The notes beneath the pieces are model-generated. The model ran no database searches. It was given only the letters and a program-made list of their open reading frames with translations, and was not told the DNA's origin. Positions 43,701-52,726 of a stretch of DNA of 64,000 nucleotides are shown here, in pieces (positions within the stretch are counted from its first letter, which is position 1; each line of letters opens with the position of its first letter). This DNA is from Gordius sp. MW1 (Eukaryota; Nematomorpha; Gordioida; Gordea; Gordiidae): assembly GCA_964036665.1 (NCBI GenBank), contig OZ038528.1, positions 23,981,245 through 24,045,244 of the forward strand. The letters are read 5' to 3'. The position numbers and the translations under genes were made by a program.

Positions 43701-46700
43701 TATTCTCGCCTCGACGCCTACTATCATAACCCGATGGAAAAATCGCAAGTTTTGGAGAAAGCGTTGCAAATGTTTCTCAAAGTAGCTGATAAATTGGACC
43801 TCAAATCAGTGTCGGCGCACTTTTGTAACCTCGGAGACTACGAGGCCGTGGTAGAATTATGCCTTGAAGCGGCCCGATTAAAGGACCCGACCAACAGGTC
43901 TCTCGGTTACTATCGGACCCAAAAAGGAATAAAGACCGCAGACCACCAGCCAAAAAATACTGGCTCTTCCCCCGGCCCCGATAAAAAGGCTTTCGATTTA
44001 AGGTTTTATATAATTAACACTAAAGTTATCATGGGCGTAGCCAGGGGGGGGGTGGCAGAGAGGGGCGACTGCTCCTTTCCTTATAAGTCCAAAAATTCCT
44101 TCAAATTTGAATGAATTATGGCTAAAACTGCAAATAATTATCATTTGCCCCTCCCTTAATCATTATTGCCCCCCCCCCTTTAATTCCAGTCCTCGCTACG
44201 CTCATGAAAGTTACCATATCGTGTTAGGCCGGTAGAGTAATGTTGTTAAAAGACTTGGGTTTTGTTTAGTCGATTTTTATTCAACCAAGACTAACGGCCG
44301 ACTCAACAAAAACAAACCAAAACCTGTGGTTTGGTTTTCAAATTCGACTAAGACTTCGAAGAAAAAAGGAGAAAGTATTGCAAGCGATCGAACATTTTTT
44401 TTCCGTTTTGAATTGGTGAGGTCGATTGAAGTGTTAGGACAAATAACACCCAAGGTTTACTTAAGAAAATCCAGATCTTTTTACAACACTACCCTTGAGT
44501 ATGAAATTTTAAATTAGGCCAAATTATTATATAACGATCTACTCATCTTTTTTATTAGCTAAATAGATATGCATAAACTTTAATAAACAAATATACCAAA
44601 TTATTTTGGCGAGAAATGACTAATGTCGGATAAAGCTAGCTATTATTGTATTTGGCTATAAAATTACCAATTTTTGAGGCAAAGTAAAACTTTTCCTTGA
44701 TGTTATTGTATTCTTGCCAAAAGTGACATATAGCCAACGGGGGAAAAAGTATTCAAAGAAATGCTATTTCGGTATTCAGAGGCAACATAAAAAAGTATTA
44801 AATATGCAATGATAATAAATGAAAGAATACAAAAACGAAAATATTTACAAATATAAAATTATTAAAAGACATTATCCATTTATTCATCCTCTTTAAGAAT
44901 GGGCATCGAGTCCATCAGGGAATAAAAATTGGATTGATTGTCTTAGTAAGATAAAAACTATTGGAAATTTTTGAAGGAGGTGCCCGTTCTAAGATTAACG
45001 TTAATTACTCATCGCTAACGTTCCTTCTATTCCACCATACAAAATCAGTGCTGTATAGTGTTGTAAAAAGGGTTGGGTTTTGTTTGTTCGACCTTTGTTT
45101 CTGGTCGACTAAAGAAAAACAGACCAAGGTTTTCAAAGGCCGACCAAACAAGACCCACTCGTCCGTCTATACTACACTAGTGTTGCAAGTGACCCCTTTG
45201 TGATTTGCAACTAAGATTTATTACTTTTTTTAGATTTTTTTTTCCTCACAGGCTCAAATATTACGAAATCATCTTGGACGCTTTGAAAGAGCTCCAGGCC
45301 CAGGCTTCTAATGTCCAATTTGACGCACAAAGTTTTGACGCTTACAACCGCATGGAGGCCATAGGTGGGCAAAGTATAGATGAACAAGACCTTCCCCTCG
45401 CGTTGAAAATGAATAACAAGGTTTGTGAAATGCTTTAAGTAGCCTTGTGAAACGGCTGCGTTTTGTTAGGTCTACCTTTGGTTTAACCAAGACTAACGAT
45501 CGATTCTGGCCAGTTTTTAAAATTTCGACTAAGCCTAGTGGTCGAAAAAGAAAAATAGAGACCAAAAGGGCTTTGAGCTGTATATGTTGTTTATGTTTAG
45601 TCGACTTCAACCCAAGGCCGATCAAACAAAACCCAGCCGTTTTTACGAAACTAGCTTTAAGCAACCATTGCTCTTTTATTTCAAAACATTCCTCGGTCTC
45701 CAGTAATTTGTTGTTGAAATGAAACATGTCCGAACGTTAGAATCAGAGGACAAATTGGTTTAAATTATTCTGCTCGAAACCCCGGCCCGGTCCAATTTTA
45801 AGGTTATGTGTCGGCCCGCCCATGCCGGAATCATTAGAACTGCCCTACCTGCCTAGCCCGAAATGCTAATATTTTAAAATTTTTAACAGTGATTTTAGGT
45901 ATATTTTTTATCAATTCTAAATTTATTTCTCGTTTTTGGGATAAGAATATATTAAGTATCATCCAATCAAATAAAATAGTGATAAAATAATGTAATACAC
46001 TACTGACTTGCCCCAACCCTGTTATGGTGCCGTTCGTCCTGGCTTTTTGGTTAAAAAATTCAAATCGTGTCTGGGGGATGTTTTATAGCAATTCCTCGTA
46101 GTTTTTGATGGACGTTTTCTTTATGCATTTTTTTCAGTACAGTTTAAAAATGTAAAAAAGAGCTCCTAAATTTGCAGGAAAAGGATTAAATCGGTTTTTT
46201 ATACGTTTCTTTAAATGGATTTTCCTAGCATGCCTGTAAAAACGGCTGAATTTTGTTTGGTTCAACTAGGACTAATGGTCGACCCTGGTCTATCTTTCAA
46301 ATTATGACCAAGCCTAGAGGTCGACTAAGAAAAAGAGACCAAAAAACCTTCGATCTGTTTATGTTTAGTCGACTAAAACTAAAGGCCGACCAAGCAAAAC
46401 CCAGCCGTTTTTACGACACTATGGCATCTCACAAGTTTATTATTAAAGATTGTTTGCATTTTATACTATTTTGGCTCATAGCTATCGAACGTTCTCGCTT
46501 TGTGCACTCGTTCCACGGACGAAATGTTTCATTACGTATTTTACGATTGGCTGCTGGAGAACGGACTATCCGATTACTTGATAAAGGTAATGATCGTAGG
46601 AGAATTTCAATTTTTGGGCAATATATATGTTTTAATTTAGTAAGGTAAAAATATGATACATATTTTGTGAAGATGAATGAATTAAAATAAATTAAAATTA

Positions 46701-49700
46701 GGTGTTATAAATAGCTGGAAAACATTCCGATATTGCTATTGACATTATATTTACAGATAGTGATGCTGATTTTCTGTCTCTCATAAAAAAAATTCGCGAT
46801 TATCATGGGGTAGCCAATAAATTTGTTCCATATGTTTTTTAATAACTTTTAAGGCTTGGGGGTTAAAGGTTGTTAGAGTGGTTGTCGCAGTTCCGAGTAA
46901 TTTAAGTTTTAGTTGTTAAAGTAATTTCTATAATATCCTGTAAGCAAATTTTGATGCTTTGTTTAAATATATTTTAACTTGCCTTTAGTGGACATCGGGG
47001 GGGGGGGGGTGGTTCTTTTTTATTATTCACATGCAAATATAACAACAAATTGAATAAAGAAAACCAATTTTAAAGCGTAGGCATTTAAGCTTAAATATTA
47101 TGCGTGAAAATTTAATTTTAAAAGTGATAAGCGGACTGTTAATATCATAAATATCAACCATAATAATACCACTTTTTATATACGAGGTTGAAAGAAATTA
47201 AATATATAATTTAGCGATACTACTACTAATTTGCGTTATTTTTATTTTGACTTCCATGCACTTTAAGCTATCTTTGAGATACTGGCAACTAGTCTATAGT
47301 TATGTGCACGTTTTAGGGCTTGTCTTAATATCGGATTTTGCTGCGCAGCAAATACGTCGTACGATTTATAACATAGCCGCGTCTTAATTTCGAATTCTCA
47401 GCAGATTTACATTTCAAACGTATAACATAACAGCGATGTTTTAAGATGCAAAATTTTGCGTAAACTTAAATATTGTATGTTTTTTAATTTTTAGGTATCA
47501 GCAAATTTTGGATATAATCTCAAGAGTTGAAATAAACAAAACAAAAAACGTTTTTAACTATCAAAAAACTAAATATTAACAATTACAACTGAGTTCGACC
47601 CTTGAAATTGAATCGGATATTTAGACAAAGATAAATTCGCGAATTTGAACCCGAATCCGATATTAAGACAAGCCTTTACAGATGTCGCAATTAAAATTTT
47701 TATTTGTCTACACCCCTTTATTAAACTTAAGTTGTTGCAAACTTAGATCAAATCGCCCTACCTAGAAGATTATTTGAATCGTTTGACGGCCAGTCAAAAT
47801 TTGCAAAGCGTGGCCGACGTATCTACAGCGCTCGAATTGAAGTGTAAATATTACAACCACAACAAAGACCCCTCTTCAATGGCTAAAGTTTTAATAACTC
47901 TGGCAGAACGATACGAGTATACATAGAATTTCAAAATTTATTTAACTTTATAACACTTTTAGTTGGATTTTTTTATCTCTGAAACTAAATAAACTCTTAA
48001 ATTTTCACTAAATTAAGATAGTTTAAAAAAGTAGAATATATAGGAGTATAAAATTTGACTCTATGGTTAAAGTTTTAATAACCCTGGCAGAACATACGAT
48101 ACCTAGAATTTTAATATTTGTACATTTTTTCTTATACATTGATTTGTTTATCTTGAAAACTAAATAAACGTGTAAATTTTCACAAAATAAAAATTGCTTA
48201 GACAATCAAACTATTTAAAAGTATAAAATTTAACTCTCCTATAGCAAAAGTTTTATTAACTGGCAGATCGATAAGAGTTAATTAAACTTATGCATTCTTT
48301 TGTTTAATTTTCTTATCTCAAAAACTAAAAACACTCCTAAATTCTCACAAAATTAATATTTTTATAAGGCATAACTATTTAGTAGTTATAAATTTTAAAG
48401 GAATATCAAGGTTTTTTTTTGTTTTTGTCATTTTTAAATGTATTTTTATGGATTTATTTGAAACAATTTAAGATTTGTGTTGTTGTAATACAGTCCTGGA
48501 ATAACGTTAAACGAAAGGGTGGACCATTTGTCAAGTGCTTTAACTTACGCCGGTTCTAACAAGGCTAGCCAAAATGCTGGAAATACGGAATGGAAATTAT
48601 TCGTTCAAGAATTAGAAGACAAAGTGGAAGTGGCTAAAATACAGGTTAAAATTTTTAAAATGCGACAATAATTTTTTTTTAAATAGTTGTTGAAATGATT
48701 GAATATGATAGCATGATTAAATGTATCAAGATAGGATAAACGGATAATGTTAATAGACTACTTATGTCATATGTATGATATGGTAAAATGTGTACCATTA
48801 AATTCACCATTTTGAATTTAACTATCTCCCACCTCTTGCTGCGTACCCCCTTTGTTAAAAGAGAAAAAGTGAATTTACCTTCCTCATTCGTTAGTAAATA
48901 AAATGGGGCGTGGGGGTGTAGTTGGTACAGGCTTTGTCTTTGAAGAAGAGCTCGTGGGTTCAAATCCCACTTAAGGCACTTTCTTTTAGAAGATGTAAAA
49001 TATATCACATCGTCAACACAGCTGTCAGGCCTGGATAGCCGAGCAAAACAGCTATTGGATATTATATTATTAATTATTAAATAAAAATGTGAAGATTATA
49101 AATGTTTATATAATTAAATGCAGATGGCACTAAATTTCTTTAACATCACATCATCACTTTTTATGAATTGTGCAAATGATATATTTAAAATGCTATTTTG
49201 TTTTTTTTAATAAACACCTTAATTAAGCAAAATTACTATACTTTATATTCCCACCTTTATTTGTGCACATTTCAAAATGGCGGGAAAACGGTACACTTAT
49301 TAAAAGTTAATGGGCAGTCTTATCTAGTCTTTGGATATGATGGCTTAGAATTGTAATTTTTTTATTAGAAACTTCTTTGCTGGGGAGGGACGTAAAATAT
49401 AAACAAAGGATAGGAAAAGAAAAATTATAGATATAGTATATATGATCTTTTCCAACTCGGTTTTGGTTTACAATATTGAACCCTTAATTATAGCAATAAT
49501 ATAATCTGGAGATCTCCTTCTATTTCTTTATCAGTTATTTGGTCCCACAGTCATGGGGTTTGCTTTGATTAGTTTCTTCCATCTTGACCGGGTGAGTGCC
49601 ATGTCTTGATTAATCTCCTTAATTTTCGTTACTTTGTCTACTTGCCCTTTCCACGTGACACGAGGTCGTCCTCTTCCTTCCTTCCCCGGTACTTCCATGT

Positions 49701-52700
49701 CCAGTACTTTTCGATTTACGTCATCCGTGTCTTTTCTTAGTATATGCACATACCTCTAGCCGATTTTCGTTAATCATGTCCGCCATAGGTTGAATACCCA
49801 TTTTTGTCATGAGGAAGTCATTCTTCATATGGTCGAGCTTAGTATACCCCAAGCTCCACCGTATCATTTTCATCTCCGTGGCTCGTAAATTTGTAGATAA
49901 TGATATATAAAAATAAAGGTTAAAATAAATTAAACCATTCGTTTTTCACGTACTCACATATATCATGGCGCATGCATATTTTTGCTATTTATCCTTTTAA
50001 AATAATTATAGCTTCAGATCATGGGTTGCATAGAAATGCATTATGGGGATACCGATCGCGGGAAGCAAGCTTTCGTCAAACTCAATTCGGAATTGTTCGA
50101 CTTAACTCGGGTAACAACTAATTTCATGTTGTTTAGAAATAAGCAAAATTTATATGTGTTCCTTTTTAATAATAAATTAAGAGAATTAAAATACTGCATG
50201 TTAAAATTGAAATTAGCTTGAGTATGCATTTTTTATATAGGATCGAACAGAAATTAGACGTGATTAAAATTTCTACCCGAACCCAACCCGATTTTTTAAC
50301 TAAATTACTCGCCCCGGCCCATCTAGGTGTCCACTGGCCTATGCCCTTATAATTTGAGCTATCCGGCCCTAAATTATAATTTTTCACATTTTTAGTAATA
50401 TAATTTTGTTTTACTCTTTAACACATTTTACTTTAATTTACGATGCTTTTTGAGAAAAACTACGATAAGTAAATATATTATAAATTGGTGAAAAACGTGA
50501 CAAAATAATACACTATATTTACAAAAATCTCATTAAGCCCAAATCGTCAAAATCTTGTTAGTGTGCCCACCCGAGCCCGCCCAATAATTTAAACCGGCCC
50601 CCAGTGGACCAAGCCGGACTTTAACAATTGATTTCCAATTTTATTAATCTTTTATAAAATATTTTTATTTTGGTAATATCCTCACAGTTGTACGAGGAAT
50701 TTGCGGAACCCTTCGAGTTATGGGAATGCCAGCTGGCTATAATCTATTCAGCGCGCCACTCCGATGCTCAAATGGTGAAAAACATTTGGGCCAATATCCT
50801 AGATACCGAGCAATCTAAGTGTCAGAAAGCCACCACGCTCGGCGCCGGACCACAAAGCTCGACCCGAGGCCCCTATCCCAATTTAATCGCCAGTGCCATG
50901 GCGAATAAAATACTGGGACTGGGGAAAATATACGCTGCCACCGAGGCATTTTTCCCGATAAGTAATAGAAATTTTCAATCCCCCCCCCCTTTGATGTGCT
51001 TGTAGAAAAAAAAAAAAAAATATATTGGAAATTTTTAACATAAATTTTATTGTTTAGAGTAGTGTTGTAAAAACTTGTAAAAACTGGTGAGTTTTGTTGG
51101 ATCGACCTTCGGTTTAACAATGACTAAAGATGGACTCGGGTCTGTTTTTCAAATTTCGACTAAGCTTAGAGGTCGATTAAGATGATCAGACCAAAAAAAA
51201 CTTTTGTTTATTTATGTTTATAGCCGTTTTTACAACACTAGTTTAGAGTTTGTCATAGATGTTCAGGTTACTTTATTTAGGGTAGCTCAATGGTTAGAAA
51301 GTGGTTTTATCGCGCTATTGCTAAAACGACTTTTGAATTATAGAGACGTTTTTATATTAATGGCGTCTTCTACAAAATCAATTTTTTTTACATATATAGT
51401 AAGTTTTTTATCGAAATTACAATGTCAATATAATGGGTAAATTATTATTTTTCAACGTAAACCCGTCTCGAACAATAATATAAGAATTTTATCTATGCTT
51501 TTTTTTTCAAGAAACATTGAACATTTTGTATTTTATTGTTACAAAAAAACTTTTAAAATAGAATTCTTGATCGAAATCATGGAAAAGAAAAGTTTCGAAC
51601 TCGGTTATTCCTCTATCCTGTTATTCGACGTATTGTTAAAGTTAAATTACGACATTAGCAAAGTGCTGGATATTTACGAAGAAATTTTAAATTCAAGCGT
51701 AAGTTTTTGCATACTTTTTTGAGTTAAATTGTATATATTTTTATTATTGATTTTCTTTATTTCAGACGCAAAATCCGTTCTACTATTTACACCTATCTAC
51801 GGTCATATTGGGAATGACTCAATTCATAGCTAATAACAGAGAGCTAATATCTTTGGCAAAAAAGTAATATTTTATTTCTAGCAATAGTTTTAAAAAGTTT
51901 CAAATAATCACTAAATAATTTCCTATATTTAACGATTGTTTAATGGATAACCTGGCATTTTATACCCATTTTAAACGACCTTTAGATCAACAATTTTTGG
52001 AAAAGCGCGACAAAATTTGAAGTTTTTTTTCTCACTCTAAAACTCAATAAATATATAGCGAAGTAATTAAATTAATTTATGTGTGTTGCCTAATCAAATT
52101 TTGCCACTTTACCTCCAAATAAAAATATTACTTGTAATTTAATTTATAATGATTACTAAACTCTTAATCTTAAACATTAACCGATTATTGTTTTATCGAA
52201 CTTCAATAAAATTAACAGTACCCCTAAATTAAATAAAAAAATTTATAACGATTTTATTTAATGTTTTTAATTGCAATAATATCAACAATAAGCCCCATAA
52301 AATGAGAGAATTTATATTGATAGCCTTTATATTTTTTCATAGGAAAAGGTGGGACCTATCATTAGTTTATATAACGTGTAATATAATTATATTGAAATTA
52401 ACAGAAAAATTATAAAATTTATGATTGGCCTAAACTATTCGCATCAAAGAAAAGACGGGACTATCATTAGTTTATAGAACGTATGTATAATTTTAATAAG
52501 AAAACAGCACTGCTTAAAAAAATAAAGAAAAAAATCCTAATGATTGCTTAAAATTTTGCCATTTAGGAGAAGATTGTCAAATCAATGCTTGCATCTTTTA
52601 TCTTCGATGGCCATTCAAATCCAAAGCAGGATCCCTTATAGCGTGCTGGAACAGAATGGGACTCCTGATATTATGGATAGGATTTCAGCTACTCAAAATC

Positions 52701-52726
52701 ATTTCCAAAATTGCCTTGCGAAATAA
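28772..52726 (+). CDS. NUP155: nucleoporin NUP155 (28 exons)
   Basis: Exons: 28772-28961, 29002-29139, 29175-29342, 29385-29668, 29779-29884, 30202-30275, 30489-30580, 30742-30839, 31854-32012, 32508-32608, 34001-34240, 35111-35287, 36783-37107, 39349-39571, 40021-40287, 40778-40872, 41250-41380, 42187-42474, 43665-44002, 45252-45420, 46482-46586, 47747-47916, 48494-48644, 50018-50110, 50688-50961, 51562-51698, 51766-51863, 52567-52726. Sum 4851 nt: 1616 residues against ~1390 in vertebrates. N-terminal beta-propeller: HPTISGLSDLDYP, LPPEIVEI, FYLWNYENDSDLVTYDGI, VYLAGEDGCLYELHYQ, LRFPPGYSAST. C-terminal alpha-solenoid: TDEMFHYVFYDWLLENGLSD, LEDKVEVAKIQ, LYEEFAEPFELWECQLAIIY, GLGKIYAATEAFFPI. 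It is an inner-ring scaffold of the nuclear pore. All splice phases agree. Extra length lies partly in a Gly/Pro/Gln-rich segment of exon 13. Introns run from 35 nt to over 2 kb and carry many transposons. Confidence 0.93.
31099..31714. mobile_element. piggyBac-like MITE at TTAA, nested in another MITE
   Basis: TTAA lies on both sides (31099-31102, 31711-31714) of a 608-bp element with ends CCCTCGAGAGCATTCGTG and CACGAATGCTCTCGAGGG. GAGAGCATTCGTGGGGTA also recurs inside, at ~31125 and ~31496. TTAA target and CCC start are piggyBac hallmarks. It interrupts the right end of a palindromic GTCGAC-family MITE (30890-31102) in NUP155 intron 8. Confidence 0.8.
32113..32283. mobile_element. palindromic mariner-type MITE in NUP155 intron 9
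   Basis: Right half is complete (CCAAACAAAACCCAGCCG then TTTTTATAACACTG). The left end starts inside the element at TTTTGTTTGGTCGACC, so it is 5'-truncated. A second partial copy lies at 32823-32900 in the next intron, ending GACCAAACAAAACCCAGCCG. Confidence 0.6.
33000..33870. repeat. large inverted repeat (foldback) in NUP155 intron 10
   Basis: The arms are about 33000-33290 and 33625-33870, in opposite orientation: both carry the AAAAGTCTTTTA...AAGCTT/CTTCTGTAAAAG, TTGCAAAAGCAAAAT and CTCGGGCGAGGT elements and GGACGGACGGACAACC/GGTTGTCCGTCCGTCC. The spacer of ~330 bp contains an open frame of no recognised family. A single arm recurs at 40335-40590 in intron 15, so this is a mobile family. 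Confidence 0.75.
34360..34490. mobile_element. palindromic mariner-type MITE in NUP155 intron 11
   Basis: Left arm AGTTGTAAAACAGACTGGGTT, with GGTCGACCTTTG. Right arm AAAGGTCGACCGAGCAAAAC then CCAACCAGCAG. Somewhat diverged, no coding content. Confidence 0.55.
35393..35571. mobile_element. palindromic mariner-type MITE in NUP155 intron 12
   Basis: AGTGTTGTAAAACGGATGGG at the left and CCCAGCCGTTTTTACAACACT at the right, with GGTCGAC and GACTAAG inner arms. Same family as 880-1023. Confidence 0.65.
35742..36176. mobile_element. inverted-repeat MITE, GACTGCTCATCA family, NUP155 intron 12
   Basis: Starts CATAGATAGACTAGATAGAC then TGCTCATCAACG. Ends GGCATGAGCAGTCTATGTTT then TCTATG, in inverse orientation. 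The interior includes a (TTAA)n-like run at ~35936-35955. It lies downstream of a palindromic MITE in the same intron. Confidence 0.6.
37112..38870. repeat. 125-bp satellite with six-monomer higher-order structure in NUP155 intron 13
   Basis: About fourteen head-to-tail copies of a ~125-bp unit (CTTGGCCTGAAAGCTAAAAA, GTCCTTGTTTTTTGAGAAAG, TTTTAAGATTGGTGAGGAAT, GAAAAGCTTAGAGGTCCCTA). Diagnostic variants recur every six monomers: ATTGTTGAGGAATTGGC at 37294 and 38043, AGTAATATGC, GCTATAAAAG, TTTTTTAAGAAAG, TTGGCTTGAAAG. Blocks 37250-37995 and 37996-38742 are therefore a recent duplication with a period of ~749 bp. The array begins within a few bases of the exon 13 donor. Confidence 0.92.
39168..39311. 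mobile_element. hAT-like MITE in NUP155 intron 13
   Basis: CATGGGCGTAGGTAGG at the left and GGCTACGCCCATG at the right. The right end is only ~37 bp before the exon 14 acceptor. The flanking octamers are not clearly duplicated. Confidence 0.65.
40335..40590. repeat. single arm of the 33 kb foldback family
   Basis: Starts ATTGCTACGCAATTTATGGG, continues GCTCGCTTTTGGTTGTCCGT and ends with TCGACCTCGCCCGAGCGC. It parallels 33620-33850 in the same orientation. It lies in NUP155 intron 15. A hAT-like MITE end, CCCGGCTACGCCTATG, follows at ~40633-40648. Confidence 0.65.
40996..41195. mobile_element. palindromic mariner-type MITE in NUP155 intron 16
   Basis: GTGCTGTAAAAACGGCTGGG and CCCAGCCGTTTTTACAATAC, flanked by TA (40994-40995 and 41196-41197). 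Both GTCGAC arm pairs are present, so it could fold along its whole length. Confidence 0.7.
41482..42124. mobile_element. inverted-repeat MITE in NUP155 intron 17
   Basis: Ends CATAGACTACATAGCTCATG and CATGAGCAATCTATGTAGTC then TATG, with long arms: ACATATGACATGAGC versus GCTCATGTCATATG. The interior resembles 48753-49333. It fills most of the intron between exons 17 and 18. Confidence 0.7.
42640..42827. mobile_element. palindromic mariner-type MITE in NUP155 intron 18
   Basis: GTGTAACGCCTGGGTTTTG and CTCACCCGTTTTTACAACAC, with TTTGGTCGATC and GATCAAACGAAAC arms. Diverged from the other copies. Confidence 0.6.
42828..43394. other. AT-rich intron sequence
   Basis: Intron 18 of NUP155 between a MITE and an RTE fragment. 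I see nothing identifiable in it. Confidence 0.4.
43395..43615 (-). mobile_element. RTE-like 3' fragment, minus strand, NUP155 intron 18
   Basis: The reverse complement reads GGGGCATATACTAAGAAGGG then the tail with CACGTGGAAAGGGCAAGAGG and ATGGATGAAACTCATC, matching 13625-13840. It ends about 50 bp before the exon 19 acceptor. Confidence 0.7.
44030..44206. mobile_element. hAT-like MITE just inside the NUP155 exon 19 donor
   Basis: CATGGGCGTAGCCAGG and CGCTACGCTCATG ends, with internal G- and C-runs. Duplicated flanks AAAGTTAT (44022-44029) and AAAGTTAC (44207-44214). It begins 28 bp after the exon 19 end at 44002. Confidence 0.8.
44243..44494. mobile_element. diverged palindromic mariner-type MITE in NUP155 intron 19
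   Basis: ATGTTGTTAAAAGACTTGGG at the left and CAGATCTTTTTACAACAC at the right. The interior is expanded relative to other copies and carries an open frame of 63 codons, which is not a gene. Confidence 0.5.
44495..45057. other. AT-rich intron sequence
   Basis: Part of NUP155 intron 19. No repeat or RNA feature that I can name. Confidence 0.4.
45058..45177. mobile_element. short palindromic mariner-type MITE in NUP155 intron 19
   Basis: GTGTTGTAAAAAGGGTTGGG at the left and GTATACTACAC-like right end, flanked by TA (45056-45057, 45178-45179). It lies 74 bp before the exon 20 acceptor. Confidence 0.6.
45441..45653. mobile_element. palindromic mariner-type MITE in NUP155 intron 20
   Basis: CCTTGTGAAACGGCTGCG at the left and CCCAGCCGTTTTTACGAAAC at the right, with GGTTTAACCAAGACTAACG and TAGTCGACTTCAACC arms. 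It starts about 20 bp after the exon 20 donor. A second copy lies at 46231-46424 in the same intron. Confidence 0.65.
45747..46020. repeat. remnant of the GC-rich hAT-like family, NUP155 intron 20
   Basis: Starts CAGAGGACAAATTGG, continues CGAAACCCCGGCCCGG and ends in sequence resembling the family interior (GTGATAAAATAATGTAATAC). Related remnants: 17136-17480, 50246-50620 and about 62921-63560. Confidence 0.5.
46231..46424. mobile_element. second palindromic mariner-type MITE in NUP155 intron 20
   Basis: GCCTGTAAAAACGGCTGAAT at the left and CCCAGCCGTTTTTACGACACT at the right. It ends about 60 bp before the exon 21 acceptor. Confidence 0.65.
46587..47746. other. NUP155 intron 21, AT-rich
   Basis: Contains a G-run at ~46997-47008 (MITE-like remnant without clear ends). 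Two phrases, CGAATTTGAACCCGAATCCG and TCGGATTTTGCTGCGCAGC, are of unknown origin. No gene or RNA is recognised. Confidence 0.4.
47870..48400 (+). repeat. degenerate triplication of the exon 22 / intron 22 border
   Basis: The end of exon 22 plus the start of its intron (ATGGCTAAAGTTTTAATAAC then TCTGGCAGAACG, about 47880-48050) is followed by two decayed copies. One is at ~48060 (ATGGTTAAAGTTTTAATAAC) and one at ~48240 (AGCAAAAGTTTTATTAACTG). The period is ~170-180 bp. The copies carry frame damage and lie in the intron, so they are exon fossils. Confidence 0.7.
48753..49333. mobile_element. inverted-repeat MITE with tRNA-like insert, NUP155 intron 23
   Basis: Left end TAATAGACTACTTATGTCAT, right end AATGGGCAGTCTTATCTAGT. 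The interior parallels 41482-42124 (CACCTCTTGCTGCGTACCCC and AGAAAAAGTGAATTTACCTT). A tRNA-like sequence sits at 48905-48980, between halves of the element. Confidence 0.6.
48905..48980 (+). repeat. tRNA-like sequence (pseudo-tRNA or SINE head)
   Basis: GTGGGTTCAAATCCCAC (48954-48970) is a perfect T-arm with B-box; GTGTAGTTGGTACAGGC resembles an A-box. The acceptor arms (GGGGGTG and TTAAGGC) do not pair, and the anticodon stem is poor. It is therefore not a functional tRNA by inspection. Confidence 0.5.
49525..49890 (-). mobile_element. RTE-like 3' fragment, minus strand, NUP155 intron 23
   Basis: The reverse complement encodes LDMEVPGKEGRGRPRVTW and DMALTRSRWKKLIKANP, the RTE C-terminal tail. 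Upstream text is CAAAAATGGGTATTCAACC. It is the least frame-damaged tail of the family in the window (72 open codons), but a fragment. Confidence 0.75.
50246..50620. repeat. remnant of the GC-rich hAT-like family, NUP155 intron 24
   Basis: GATTAAAATTTCTACCCGAA at the start, a middle with GTGACAAAATAATACACTAT shared with 17600 and 45985, and CCCACCCGAGCCCGCCC near the end. No target duplication is visible. Confidence 0.5.
51062..51238. mobile_element. palindromic mariner-type MITE in NUP155 intron 25
   Basis: GTGTTGTAAAAACTTGTAAA at the left (with a small internal duplication) and TAGCCGTTTTTACAACAC at the right, flanked by TA (51060-51061, 51239-51240). Confidence 0.65.

Noticed and set aside
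48905..48980. Functional tRNA gene
   Set aside because: The acceptor arms do not pair and the anticodon stem is weak despite a perfect T-arm.
48679..49008. Minus-strand 109-codon open frame with KWDLNPRALLQRQSL text
   Set aside because: It is the antisense of the tRNA-like sequence and MITE; such DLNPR strings arise from T-arm sequence.
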